Shown here in pieces: positions 55,066 to 64,000 of a stretch of DNA of 64,000 bases (its first letter is position 1; every line of letters begins with the position of its first letter). This stretch comes from VAZQ01 sp035693615 (GTDB taxonomy: Bacteria; Pseudomonadota; Alphaproteobacteria; Rhizobiales; Xanthobacteraceae). The notes below the pieces were generated by a model. That model saw nothing but the letters and a program-made list of their open reading frames with translations, was not told the DNA's origin and ran no database searches. The stretch is taken from assembly GCA_035693615.1 (NCBI GenBank), contig DASSGH010000157.1, positions 65,027-129,026 on the forward strand, written 5' to 3'. The position numbers were made by a program, and so were the translations under genes.

Positions 55066-56589
55066 TTACGGCGCACCGCTGGCAACATTCGCCGCCCTCT
55101 CCTTCTCGTCGATGTCTTCCAGATTGATGCCCTTGGTTTCGATGGCGTAGCGCCAGGTGACGAGCGCCCCGACAAGGCTGGTGCCGACCAAGATCAACAG
55201 CAGAAGATCGGTGCCGATATCCTTGAGCAGGATCGGGAACAGGAACGCAGTCAATACTGCGCCGATTTTGGCGAAGGAGGCAGCAAAACCCGCGCCCGCG
55301 CCGCGGATCGAAATGGGAAACACCTCGCCCGCGATCAGATAGGTCATGGCGTTCGGGCCGATATTGGTCATAAAGCTGAACACCATGAACCCGGCGAACA
55401 GGAGCACGCCGGATAGCATTGCGCCGACGTGGAGCGACAGCGCCGCGAGCAGCAAGCCCACGGCGCAGCCGATGAAGCCGAGAATCTGCAGCCGGATGCG
55501 GCCGACGCGGTCGGTGAGCAGCACGGCGAAGACGATTCCCACGATCAGCAGCACGTCGATAAACGCGGCGCCTTTCGTCGCCAGGATATCGTGCTGAATG
55601 AGCTCGGCCGTGTTGCGCGGATGATTGATGCTGGCGCCGATCAGCGTGGCGAGGATGGTGGGGGTAAACATTCCGATGCCGTAGGTGCCGAGGTCCTGCA
55701 GGAACCATGGCACCGAAGCGAGGATGGTCCGGCGTAGATTTGTTCTGCGAAATAGCGCGGACCACGAGGCGCTCTCCACATAGCCGCGCTTGTCGCCAGT
55801 TTGCAGGCGATGCAGAACGACTTTCTTCGGGTATAGCGGCGCGCGCAGCAAAAGCCGCTGCGTCGCCGCCTGCGCCTCCGCGATGCGGCCGCGAAACATC
55901 AGCCAGAGCGGGCTTTGCACGATGAAACAACGGCCGATGGTGACGGGCACCGCGAGCACGAGCGTACTGGCGTATATCCAACGCCAAGCCCCGATATCGG
56001 GGTTTTCGAACAGAATCAGGAATCCGACGGCCGTGCCCGCCAAGCCGCCCACCGCCTGAAACCCAAACGCCGCCAGGACCATCCGGCCACGAATGCGGCT
56101 CGGAATGCTTTCGGAAATCATCAGATGAGCGGTTGGATAGTCGCACCCGAGTGCGAGGCCAATCCCGAGGAGCGCCGTGACCGCCACCGCGTAGGAGGAA
56201 CTGAGTGCCAGCGTCGTCGTGAAGATGCAGAACAGCGCCATCTCGGCGATGAACATTTGCTTGCGGCCGTACCGGTCGGCAAGGCCGCCGAGCGCCGATG
56301 CGCCGATCAGGATGCCAAACAACGAGGATGCGGCGACAACGCCTTGCTCGGTTGCCCCCAAGCCGAACTCCTTGCCCATGAGCGGCAAGGCCACGCCGGT
56401 GGTGAAGACGACCATACCTTCGAAGAACTTGCCGGCAGCGGCCAATCCCCAGATCAGCCACTGCATCTGGGTGATCGGAGCGTGGCCAACCGGCGTCGCG
56501 TCCGCCCAGAGCGGCGTTTCATCGATATAATCTTGGACCGTTCTGCCGGTGACTCCACGGCGTCGCGGCGGTGTGCTGTCCGAGGGCAT
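55066..56589 (-). CDS. Major facilitator superfamily transporter (organic acid/sugar porter type)
   Basis: The 507-residue protein has 12 predicted helices with the MFS loop motif GGLADRYGRKQMF between helices 2 and 3 and its echo DRVGRIRLQ in the second half. GLALGCDYPTAHLMISESIP and NIGPNAMTYLIAGEVFPISI resemble the phosphate/aromatic acid/sugar porter branch. A polar N-terminus of about 45 residues precedes helix 1. It is divergent from the MmgE/PrpD gene and convergent with the BKACE gene, so it probably imports the carboxylic acid that these enzymes degrade. Confidence 0.85.
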   Translation of the reverse strand: MPSDSTPPRRRGVTGRTVQDYIDETPLWADATPVGHAPITQMQWLIWGLAAAGKFFEGMVVFTTGVALPLMGKEFGLGATEQGVVAASSLFGILIGASALGGLADRYGRKQMFIAEMALFCIFTTTLALSSSYAVAVTALLGIGLALGCDYPTAHLMISESIPSRIRGRMVLAAFGFQAVGGLAGTAVGFLILFENPDIGAWRWIYASTLVLAVPVTIGRCFIVQSPLWLMFRGRIAEAQAATQRLLLRAPLYPKKVVLHRLQTGDKRGYVESASWSALFRRTNLRRTILASVPWFLQDLGTYGIGMFTPTILATLIGASINHPRNTAELIQHDILATKGAAFIDVLLIVGIVFAVLLTDRVGRIRLQILGFIGCAVGLLLAALSLHVGAMLSGVLLFAGFMVFSFMTNIGPNAMTYLIAGEVFPISIRGAGAGFAASFAKIGAVLTAFLFPILLKDIGTDLLLLILVGTSLVGALVTWRYAIETKGINLEDIDEKERAANVASGAP

Positions 56590-56793
56590 GGCGCGAGCCG
56601 CGGGAATTCAGTCGGGTTGCGGGAAGAGATGATCCGGCGAGGAGCGGGACGCTAAACCTGCCCATCGCGTCCTTCAAGCGCGGTAGCCGGCGCTGTCGCG
56701 TGTTCATCCATCGAACACCTTGTCGCCCCCGCGCCTTGCGCCTTAGCTTGCTCCCACGCGATCGTCCTACCCACACCATAGCCACTATTTGCC
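56590..56793. promoter_or_regulatory. Shared upstream region of the divergent MFS and MmgE/PrpD genes
   Basis: These 204 bases lie between two start codons pointing away from each other and must hold both promoters. I could not place a confident -35/-10 pair or operator. No regulator gene lies next to it. Confidence 0.4.
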
Positions 56794-58149
56794 ATGGCGA
56801 AAGAGACTACAGAGCTCGCCGAGTACGCGGCGACGTGTCGTTACGAGGACTTCCCGAGCGACGTCGTCGAACGCGCCAAGCAGTGCATCACGGATACGGT
56901 TGCCGCGGCCATCTACGGCTACGACCTCCCGTGGAGCCGAATGGTCGTGGCCTTTGCCGAAAAGAACGGCGCCGGCGGTCAAAGCCGTATTCTCGGACGC
57001 GGAGCGGGGCGCGTGCATGCGCCCGCGGCGGCCTTGGCCAACGGCGCGCTCGCACATGCCTTCGAGATGGACAATCTGACCTGGCCCAGTACCGGTGTGC
57101 ATCCCGGCGCGACGCTGTTGCCCTCCGGGCTCGCGCTTGCCCAGGAGCGCGGACACGGCGGGCGCGAACTCATCACCGCGATCGTCGCCGGCGCCGAGGT
57201 CATGATCCGCATCGGGCGCGCGACCCAGCATAGGAACGAGGGCCGCGGCTTCCACGCGCCCGGCACCACGGGCCCGTTCGGCGCGGCAGTGGCCTGCGCG
57301 AGGTTGCTGTGCCTGGATGGCCAGCGCATGCGGAACGCGCTGGGCATCGCCGGCTCACTTGCCTGCGGGTTGTTGGAATTCGCCCGCGCCGGCAACGGCG
57401 CGATGGTCAAGCGCCTGCACCTCGGCCGCGCGGCCGAGAGCGGGGTGCTCGCGGCTTCATTGGCGAGCGATGGCTTTACCGGCCCGGCCAGCGTGCTCGA
57501 AGGCGAGTTCGGGTTCCTGCGCGTGTTCTGCGGCACCGACTTCGATGCGGGCGAGCTCATCCGCGGCTTGGGCACGAGCTACGCCACGCGTTCGATCATG
57601 CTGAAGCGTTTTCCCTGCCACATCACCGCGCAGACCTCGGTGCAGGCGATCCTGGATCTGCGCGCGGCGCACGGCTATGCGGCAGCCGACGTGGCGGCGA
57701 TCCATATCGCCGGCAACGACAAGATGGCGCGGGTCAACAACATTCCGTCCCCCCCCGACATCATGCTGGCGCAATACAGCGTCCCGTTCTGCGTCGCACT
57801 CGCCCACGTCCGCGATGCCCGCGATCCGCGCTCCTTCGACGAAAGCGCGCTGCAGGACGCACAGATCCGGTCCTTGGCGCAGCACGTGACCATCACCATC
57901 GCCAAGGATCCTCCCACGCCGCTGGCGGCGGATGTCACGGTCACCCTCAGGGACGGGCGCGTGCTGAAACGCTCCATCGCCGATTTCAAGGGCACGCCCG
58001 AGCAGCCGCTCGACGGCACGGAATTGCGCGAGAAATTCTTGCTGCTGACCCGCCATTGCGGCGCCGGCGACATGGGCGGCCTGTTCGATCGGCTGCAAAA
58101 TCTAGAACACGAGACCGATCTCGGCTGGATCGCCGTCGGCGGGCCATAG
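56794..58149 (+). CDS. MmgE/PrpD family protein (2-methylcitrate dehydratase-like)
   Basis: Members include 2-methylcitrate dehydratase PrpD, cis-aconitate decarboxylase and many uncharacterised catabolic hydratases. The 451-residue protein begins MAKETTELAEYAATCRYEDF and shows the family lines VVERAKQCITDTVAAAIYG, ANGALAHAFEMDNLTWPSTG, HPGATLLPSGLALAQERG, RGFHAPGTTGPFGAAVACAR and the substrate-side KRFPCHITAQTSVQAILDL. No ribosome site is obvious at ATG 56794. Pairing with a BKACE and an MFS carrier suggests organic acid catabolism, but the substrate cannot be read from sequence. Confidence 0.85.
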   Translation: MAKETTELAEYAATCRYEDFPSDVVERAKQCITDTVAAAIYGYDLPWSRMVVAFAEKNGAGGQSRILGRGAGRVHAPAAALANGALAHAFEMDNLTWPSTGVHPGATLLPSGLALAQERGHGGRELITAIVAGAEVMIRIGRATQHRNEGRGFHAPGTTGPFGAAVACARLLCLDGQRMRNALGIAGSLACGLLEFARAGNGAMVKRLHLGRAAESGVLAASLASDGFTGPASVLEGEFGFLRVFCGTDFDAGELIRGLGTSYATRSIMLKRFPCHITAQTSVQAILDLRAAHGYAAADVAAIHIAGNDKMARVNNIPSPPDIMLAQYSVPFCVALAHVRDARDPRSFDESALQDAQIRSLAQHVTITIAKDPPTPLAADVTVTLRDGRVLKRSIADFKGTPEQPLDGTELREKFLLLTRHCGAGDMGGLFDRLQNLEHETDLGWIAVGGP

Positions 58150-58297
58150 CCGCGAAACCCGACCGGCGTCGCGACCCGGCCGTTTCACCCTGCGTCGGAG
58201 GACTTGGCGTGCAGCAACTCGACGCCCCGGCACTCATCGCCACACGACTCGAAGACACCCGCCACGTCGTCGGCTGATCGGCGAGCGAGCAGCCGGA

Positions 58298-58318
58298 CAA
58301 ATAGCGCTCGGCTATTTG
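58298..58318. repeat. Perfect 8-bp hairpin
   Basis: CAAATAGC and GCTATTTG form a perfect stem around the five-base loop GCTCG. No T-run follows on either strand, so it is not a standard terminator. It could mark the MmgE/PrpD transcript end or a recombination scar. Confidence 0.6.
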
Positions 58319-58321
58319 CGC

Positions 58322-58366
58322 GGTTGAAACATACCAAATGCAGAAATTCTTCAGAAAATTTCAACC
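58322..58366. repeat. Nested inverted repeats GGTTGAAA / TTTCAACC
   Basis: The outer arms GGTTGAAA (58322-58329) and TTTCAACC (58359-58366) are perfectly complementary. An inner pair GAAATT (58343-58348) and AATTTC (58357-58362) lies inside. They sit about 110 bases before the pstS-like start. The function is unknown. Confidence 0.5.
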
Positions 58367-58443
58367 AGGGCTGAAGGTCGTCTTCAAGTCTCCCACCCGA
58401 TCTGCAGCTAAGAAACTCGACTCAACGCTAACGCAAAACGCAA

Positions 58444-58459
58444 CGATCTGAACAGATCG
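58444..58459. promoter_or_regulatory. Palindrome upstream of the pstS-like gene
   Basis: CGATCTG-AA-CAGATCG is a perfect 7-bp inverted repeat 18 bases before the GTG start, just upstream of the AGGGAGA ribosome site. The position suits an operator or an RNA structure near the ribosome site. It does not match the LexA box, because the GAAC spacing is 5 instead of 7. Confidence 0.4.
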
Positions 58460-58477
58460 AACACTAGGGAGACTTTC

Positions 58478-59542
58478 GTGCGCCAGCCCTTCCCATCGCT
58501 GATCGTCGTCGCGGTGTTGTGTTGGGCGAGCTTGGGTACGGCCGCCCTCTCGGAAGAGATGGTGCTGGGAGCCGGCTCGACGTTTGTGTATCCGGTTTTG
58601 GCCAGATGGGCGGAGGCCTACGAGGCCGTAACCGGGGTAAAGATCGACTATCAAGCCCTGGGATCGGGCGTCGGCATCCGACAGATCAAAAGCAGGACCG
58701 TGGATTTCGGAGCGTCCGATGCGCCATTACGTCCGGAAGAACTGGCCGCGGCGGGCCTCGTGCAGTTTCCAATCATCGTCGGCGGCGTGGTGCCAGTGGT
58801 GAACGTCGAAGGGATCGGCCCAGGACAACTTCGTTTGACCGGATTGGTCCTCGCCGACATTTATCTCGGTAAGATCACCAAATGGAACGCTGAGCCGATT
58901 CGTGAACTCAATCCGGGCCTTGCATTGCCGGATCAGGCAATCATTCCGATCCATCGCGCCGATGCGTCTGGTACCACTTACGTCCTCGCGGACTATCTAG
59001 CCCGGGTCAGCACCACGTGGCGAGACGAGATTGGCGTGAACATCGCGGTCGCGTTTCCAACCGGGATGGGCGGCAAAGGCAATGAAGGAATTGCCGGCTT
59101 CACGGCTCGCACCAAAGGCGCCATCGGCTACGTCGAACACGCCTACGCAATCCGGAGCAAGCTTGCCTACGTTGCATTGAAAAACCGGGACGGAGAATTC
59201 GTTACGCCAAGCAGACAGGCGTTTCACTCGGCTGTCGTCAACGCAAATTGGGCAGCGCCCACGTCGCATGCGCTCCTTGTCCAGCAACCCGGTAAGCAGA
59301 CATGGCCAATCACGGGCGCAACCTTTGCGCTGATCTACAAGCAACAACAAAGACGGCTCACGGCAATCGAGATGCTAAGATTCTTTGACTGGTCGTATAG
59401 GACCGGCGCCAAATTGGCCGACGAGTTGCAGTACGTGCCGATGCCCAAAGATGTCGTTGAAATGATCGAGTCGGCGTGGGTTGACGTGAGGGATGCTCAG
59501 GGCCAACCGGCATGGATGGACCCAAAGACAGCTAAGCATTGA
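58478..59542 (+). CDS. pstS: PstS-type phosphate-binding periplasmic protein, orphan
   Basis: PstS proteins bind phosphate in the periplasm for the PstCAB importer. The 354-residue protein starts with GTG behind AGGGAGA and has a signal peptide (PFPSLIVVAVLCWASLGTAA). It has the family's phosphate-site motifs GAGSTFVYPVLARWAEAY, GSGVGIRQI, VDFGASDAPL and RADASGTTYVLADYL. No pstC, pstA, pstB or phoU follows, which is unusual because pstS normally leads that operon. It may feed a transporter encoded elsewhere, bind another oxyanion or act in signalling. Its DNA looks less GC-rich than its neighbours. Confidence 0.85.
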   Translation: MRQPFPSLIVVAVLCWASLGTAALSEEMVLGAGSTFVYPVLARWAEAYEAVTGVKIDYQALGSGVGIRQIKSRTVDFGASDAPLRPEELAAAGLVQFPIIVGGVVPVVNVEGIGPGQLRLTGLVLADIYLGKITKWNAEPIRELNPGLALPDQAIIPIHRADASGTTYVLADYLARVSTTWRDEIGVNIAVAFPTGMGGKGNEGIAGFTARTKGAIGYVEHAYAIRSKLAYVALKNRDGEFVTPSRQAFHSAVVNANWAAPTSHALLVQQPGKQTWPITGATFALIYKQQQRRLTAIEMLRFFDWSYRTGAKLADELQYVPMPKDVVEMIESAWVDVRDAQGQPAWMDPKTAKH

Positions 59543-59625
59543 CGCTTGTTTGCCGATCGAGGCACCGGGACGCACGGCCCGACACGTCGAAACGCCCACC
59601 GCCTTCGTAGGCAACACGTTGAACA

Positions 59626-59702
59626 TGGCGGGAGCGACGGGGCTCGAACCCGCGACCTTCGGCGTGACAGGCCGACGCTCTAACCAACTGAGCTACGCCC
59701 CC
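59626..59702 (-). tRNA. tRNA-Asp (anticodon GTC)
   Basis: The minus-strand sequence folds as a 77-base tRNA with CCA encoded. The acceptor stem pairs GGGGGCG with CGCTCCC (one G-T pair) and the D arm has GCTCAGTTGGTTAGAGC. The anticodon arm carries GTC in the loop CTGTCAC, the T arm is GCGGG-TTCGAGC-CCCGT, and the discriminator base is G as required for aspartate. Confidence 0.97.
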
Positions 59703-59716
59703 GCGGGCGCCGTGCG

Positions 59717-59745
59717 CAGTTAAATACCGGGCAGCCCCGAGTCAA
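59717..59745 (-). promoter_or_regulatory. Probable promoter of tRNA-Asp
   Basis: On the minus strand TTGACT (59740-59745) and TAACTG (59717-59722) are 17 bases apart, placing the start a few bases before the tRNA 5' end. The -10 match is moderate. Confidence 0.45.
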
Positions 59746-59846
59746 GGCAGCGTCGGAAAAGCGCCGTTCCCACGGGCAAATCAGCGGTTTTCGTCCGCGC
59801 GGGATGCGCTCAAGGCCCGCCGTTAGCCGCTTTCCGTCGATCGGCA

Positions 59847-59875
59847 TTGAAAAAACCCGCATTTTTCGGCAATAA
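59847..59875 (+). promoter_or_regulatory. Probable promoter of the HU gene
   Basis: TTGAAA (59847-59852) and CAATAA (59870-59875) are separated by 17 bases on the + strand, about 87 bases before the HU ATG. The flanking AT-rich tract supports it. Confidence 0.45.
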
Positions 59876-59962
59876 GTCATGGTCAGACCCCATCCGAATC
59901 GTCTAATGCCACCGTGGGACAAGGGGCTTTGACGCTACCGTCCGCAACCAGGAGGGCCAATC

Positions 59963-60265
59963 ATGGCAGCGAAGAAACCAGGCGCGCAGTCGACCGTGAC
60001 CCTGAAGCATCTCGCCGCAAATCTCTCGGAATCCCACGAACTATCGAAAAAGCAATCCGAGGCGATACTCGGCGATCTCGTGAATTTGGTGACCAAGCAC
60101 CTCAAGAAGGGTGATCGCATCCGCATCGGCGGTCTCGGCATCCTGGTGGTGCGCAAGCGCGCGGCCCGCATGGGGCGCAACCCCGCGACCGGCGAACCGA
60201 TCCAGATCAAGGCCAGCAAAAAGGTGGCCTTCCGACCGGCCAAGGAACTCAAGGAAGCAGTCTGA
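59963..60265 (+). CDS. HU family DNA-binding protein, divergent type
   Basis: HU-type proteins bend and coat DNA as dimers. The 100-residue protein has a Lys-rich N-terminal extension (MAAKKPGAQSTVTLKHLAA) before the helical body. It keeps the DNA-arm motif as RAARMGRNPATGEPIQI, where the family proline sits, and ends KKVAFRPAKELKEAV. An AGGAGGG ribosome site precedes ATG 59963. It resembles the about 100-residue second HU class of bradyrhizobia more than the canonical 90-residue HupB. It is the only + strand gene between tRNA-Asp and lon. Confidence 0.93.
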   Translation: MAAKKPGAQSTVTLKHLAANLSESHELSKKQSEAILGDLVNLVTKHLKKGDRIRIGGLGILVVRKRAARMGRNPATGEPIQIKASKKVAFRPAKELKEAV

Positions 60266-60289
60266 CGAGAAACCGGAGTAGCGCTTCGC

Positions 60290-60325
60290 ATCCGTCGGCT
60301 GCCGAGGCCAAGGCCGCCGACGGAT
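60290..60325 (+). terminator. Hairpin terminator candidate after the HU gene
   Basis: Arms ATCCGTCGGC (60290-60299) and GCCGACGGAT (60316-60325) pair perfectly, with a small GGCC stem in the loop. Only a weak T-rich stretch (TCGTTTAGG, then TGTTTTG) follows, so termination may be partial. Confidence 0.55.
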
Positions 60326-60391
60326 TCGTTTAGGAGTGTTTTGCGTGGCGAGCGACGACGCCGGCGGAAGCGCCGCAGGTCGTAAACGCCG

Positions 60392-60464
60392 TGGGCGGTG
60401 ACGGACTCGAACCGCCGACATCCTGCGTGTAAAGCAGGCGCTCTACCAACTGAGCTAACCGCCC
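60392..60464 (-). tRNA. tRNA-Val (anticodon TAC)
   Basis: The minus strand folds as a 73-base tRNA. The acceptor is GGGCGGT/ACCGCCC with discriminator A, the D arm GCTCAGTTGGTAGAGC and the anticodon stem CCTGC/GCAGG with loop TTTACAC (anticodon TAC). The T arm is GGCGG-TTCGAGT-CCGTC. CCA is not encoded, in contrast to the tRNA-Asp nearby. Confidence 0.96.
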
Positions 60465-60509
60465 TTGCGACACGTTTATCGCTGTGGCGTGCGTTGAGGC
60501 AAGCCGGCA

Positions 60510-60547
60510 TAAAATAAACGCGTGACGGTGCGGCAATGCACCGTCAC
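60510..60547 (-). terminator. Terminator after the secreted-protein gene
   Basis: A perfect 10-bp stem (GTGACGGTGC/GCACCGTCAC, 60522-60531 and 60538-60547) with a six-base loop lies 30 bases after the stop at 60578. On the minus strand it is followed by GCGTTTATTTTAT, a T-rich tail that fits rho-independent termination. Confidence 0.8.
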
Positions 60548-60577
60548 GACATCATAGCGCTCGATTGGCGCGCGCGA

Positions 60578-60997
60578 TCACATTGCGGCCCGTCGTGTCG
60601 CCTTGGGTGCCCGGAACCCGGCGGCAAGGGACTCCTGCTCGCACATGTATGCCCCGGTTTTGGTCCTGCCGTAATTACGGCTGCCGCCGGGATGGTAGAT
60701 CATGGACACGGAATTGACCCACACGACCGCGTCATTTGAACAGTTTGCTTTCGCTTCGGCTTCGGTCGCGTACTGGCTTTTGTCCAACGCCGCAGGCTGA
60801 CGCACCGCGATCGGAACGCCGCGGCACTCCGCCACGAACGCGCGCTTGGTCTTGCCGCTCGCCTGAATCGAGGCCTTGTTGGCGGCCCAATCAGCATTGC
60901 ACTGGCTCGCCGTCTTGGGCTCGGCGGTGGCCGATTGAGCCAGCGTCAGCAGCCCCACGAATGTCGCACACATAGCCGCGGTGAAGATCGGTCTCAT
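60578..60997 (-). CDS. Small secreted protein of unknown function
   Basis: The 139-residue product has a clear signal peptide (PIFTAAMCATFVGLLTLAQS, cut after ATA). The mature part contains ASQCNADWAANKASIQASG, then a C-terminal module VVWVNSVSMIYHPGGSRNYG followed by RTKTGAYMCEQESLAAGFR. That W-V-N...Y-H...G-Y-M-C-E-x(4)-A-G-x-R pattern recurs in many rhizobial exported proteins, and I recall it being called a sunset-type domain. The role is unknown and the location is probably periplasmic. ATG 60997 has GGAG nine bases upstream. The ATG three codons earlier abuts it. Confidence 0.78.
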   Translation of the reverse strand: MRPIFTAAMCATFVGLLTLAQSATAEPKTASQCNADWAANKASIQASGKTKRAFVAECRGVPIAVRQPAALDKSQYATEAEAKANCSNDAVVWVNSVSMIYHPGGSRNYGRTKTGAYMCEQESLAAGFRAPKATRRAAM

Positions 60998-61160
60998 CAC
61001 ACACATCTCCGGGAAAATCCGCCGGCACGCTCCAGGTGGAAGTATCGGCGAAAAGGAACTGCCGCGTTGGCAACTGCAACTGCATCCACAGTCCCTGACC
61101 GGCAGCACGGCCATGTTCTCTTTTTGTTCCCATCGTGTCAAGACAAATCGTGAACGGCGC

Positions 61161-61194
61161 TAAAAACAATGGCGGCGCCTTAGGGCGCCGCCAT
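61161..61194 (-). terminator. Rho-independent terminator of lon
   Basis: The arms ATGGCGGCGCC (61169-61179) and GGCGCCGCCAT (61184-61194) form a perfect 11-bp stem with a four-base loop. On the minus strand it is followed by TGTTTTTA. It lies 28 bases after the lon stop. Confidence 0.92.
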
Positions 61195-61221
61195 CAAATT
61201 TACCGGTCAGGCCGGCTGGCG

Positions 61222-63663
<2,442 letters not shown>

Positions 63664-63702
63664 GGCCCAAATTCCTTATTGTTGTGCCCCTCGCTCGTAA
63701 AC

Positions 63703-63714
63703 CCGCAATTGCGG
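63703..63714. promoter_or_regulatory. 12-bp palindrome upstream of lon
   Basis: CCGCAATTGCGG is a perfect palindrome 40 bases before the lon ATG. It may be an operator or a chance GC/AT palindrome, and no known consensus fits. Confidence 0.3.
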
Positions 63715-63814
63715 CATCACGTTCGAGTGCCTGGGTGGGCCGGGAAGGGAGACACGGCTTTCTCTTGCCGTGCGCCGCAGGATAGGTACCACACCCTCCC
63801 CGGAGAAGGGTCCT

Positions 63815-64000
63815 TTCGCCGTTGCCAGCGCCAACCTGTACTCTCTGGTCGAGACCGCCAAGGCTAACGGCGTAGAGCCCTTCGCTTACCTCTCCTTCCT
63901 TTTTGAGCGACTGCCTCACCCTTAAGAGCGTCGAAGACTTCGAGGCCGTGTTGCCATGGGCCGTGGATCTGCCGGCGGTCGACGGTTCGATTCCGTCACG
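63815..64000 (+). pseudogene. Decayed C-terminal end of an IS66-family transposase
   Basis: Translated on the + strand from about 63821, the sequence gives VASANLYSLVETAKANGVEP, FAYLSFLFERLPH, then a premature TAA at 63923. Skipping one C at about 63920 restores LKSVEDFEAVLPWAVDLP to the window edge. The pattern SANLYSLVETAKANGVEP-AYL-LP-VEDFEALLPW is the characteristic C-terminal end of IS66 TnpC proteins. The upstream part of the transposase is missing, since the sequence before 63815 has no match. This is a truncated and frameshifted remnant divergent from lon. Confidence 0.82.

Larger units (their letters stand above)
58150..58477. other. Region rich in inverted repeats before the pstS-like gene
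   Basis: This stretch becomes visibly more AT-rich after about 58280. It holds a 22-codon frame at 58209-58277 (GTG start, GGAGG at 58197-58201), MQQLDAPALIATRLEDTRHV plus two residues, possibly the stub of a lost gene. Three palindromic structures follow (58298-58318, 58322-58366, 58444-58459). None has a terminator T-run. I see no clear promoter, though the AT-rich part is a likely place for one. Confidence 0.5.

Noticed and set aside
58447..58463. Possible LexA box before the pstS-like gene (GAAC-AGATC-GAAC)
   Set aside because: The spacing is five bases, and the operator needs exactly seven.
54177..59702. Genomic island integrated at the 3' end of tRNA-Asp
   Set aside because: The accessory genes do abut the tRNA 3' end, but there is no integrase and I found no direct repeat of the tRNA end near 53.8-54.2 kb.
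63977..64000. T-arm-like GACGG-TTCGATT-CCGTC at the window edge
   Set aside because: No D arm, anticodon arm or acceptor partner lies upstream, and the bases continue the IS66 reading frame. A tRNA 3' fragment at an insertion boundary cannot be excluded without sequence to the right.

Overview
The window is a contiguous, high-GC chromosomal segment from an alphaproteobacterium of the order Hyphomicrobiales (Rhizobiales). It most resembles the Bradyrhizobium/Rhodopseudomonas/Xanthobacteraceae lineage. The evidence is the core gene order, the long ribosomal protein S2 with a C-terminal helix-hairpin-helix-like tail, an editing-domain-free ProRS, GAAC-N7-GAAC type LexA boxes and a divergent HU. 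Almost all of it is housekeeping DNA.

Layout. 1-3.9 kb (+): end of trpD, trpC, moaC, moeA, then lexA behind its own LexA box. 3.9-6.2 kb (-): a ComEC-type DNA uptake channel broken by a one-base frameshift. 6.4-7.2 kb (+): a 2-oxoglutarate/Fe(II)-type oxygenase. 7.3-12.2 kb: glnS (-) divergent from gltX, then gltA. 12.3-27 kb (-): the envelope and translation block, transcribed from right to left as rpsB, tsf, pyrH, frr, uppS, cdsA, dxr, rseP, bamA, lpxD, fabZ, lpxA, lpxI, lpxB. 27-35.8 kb (-): dnaE, a 32-codon SOS-controlled membrane peptide, lolD, lolC, proS, a DUF1467 protein and methylmalonyl-CoA epimerase, with an unassigned + strand RNA candidate between proS and the DUF1467 gene. 36-53.8 kb (-): rnj, birA and the complete 14-gene complex I operon nuoA-N, which carries three extra small genes. 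54-59.5 kb: an accessory catabolic patch with a BKACE enzyme, an MFS carrier, an MmgE/PrpD protein and an orphan PstS. 59.6-64 kb: tRNA-Asp(GTC), an HU protein, tRNA-Val(TAC), a small secreted protein, lon and a decayed IS66 transposase end.

The most interesting item lies between lolD and dnaE. There is a 32-residue single-span peptide with a strong AGGAGT ribosome site. It lies behind a TTGACA-18-TATGTT promoter whose spacer and -10 region are covered by two tandem LexA boxes. The layout is what one expects of an SOS-induced membrane division inhibitor, functionally like Caulobacter SidA. Together with lexA in the same window it forms a regulator-target pair that can be tested.

Limits: no database, folding or codon-usage program was run. 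Functions rest on recognised motifs and on synteny recalled from memory. RNA folds, promoters and taxonomic placement are by eye.
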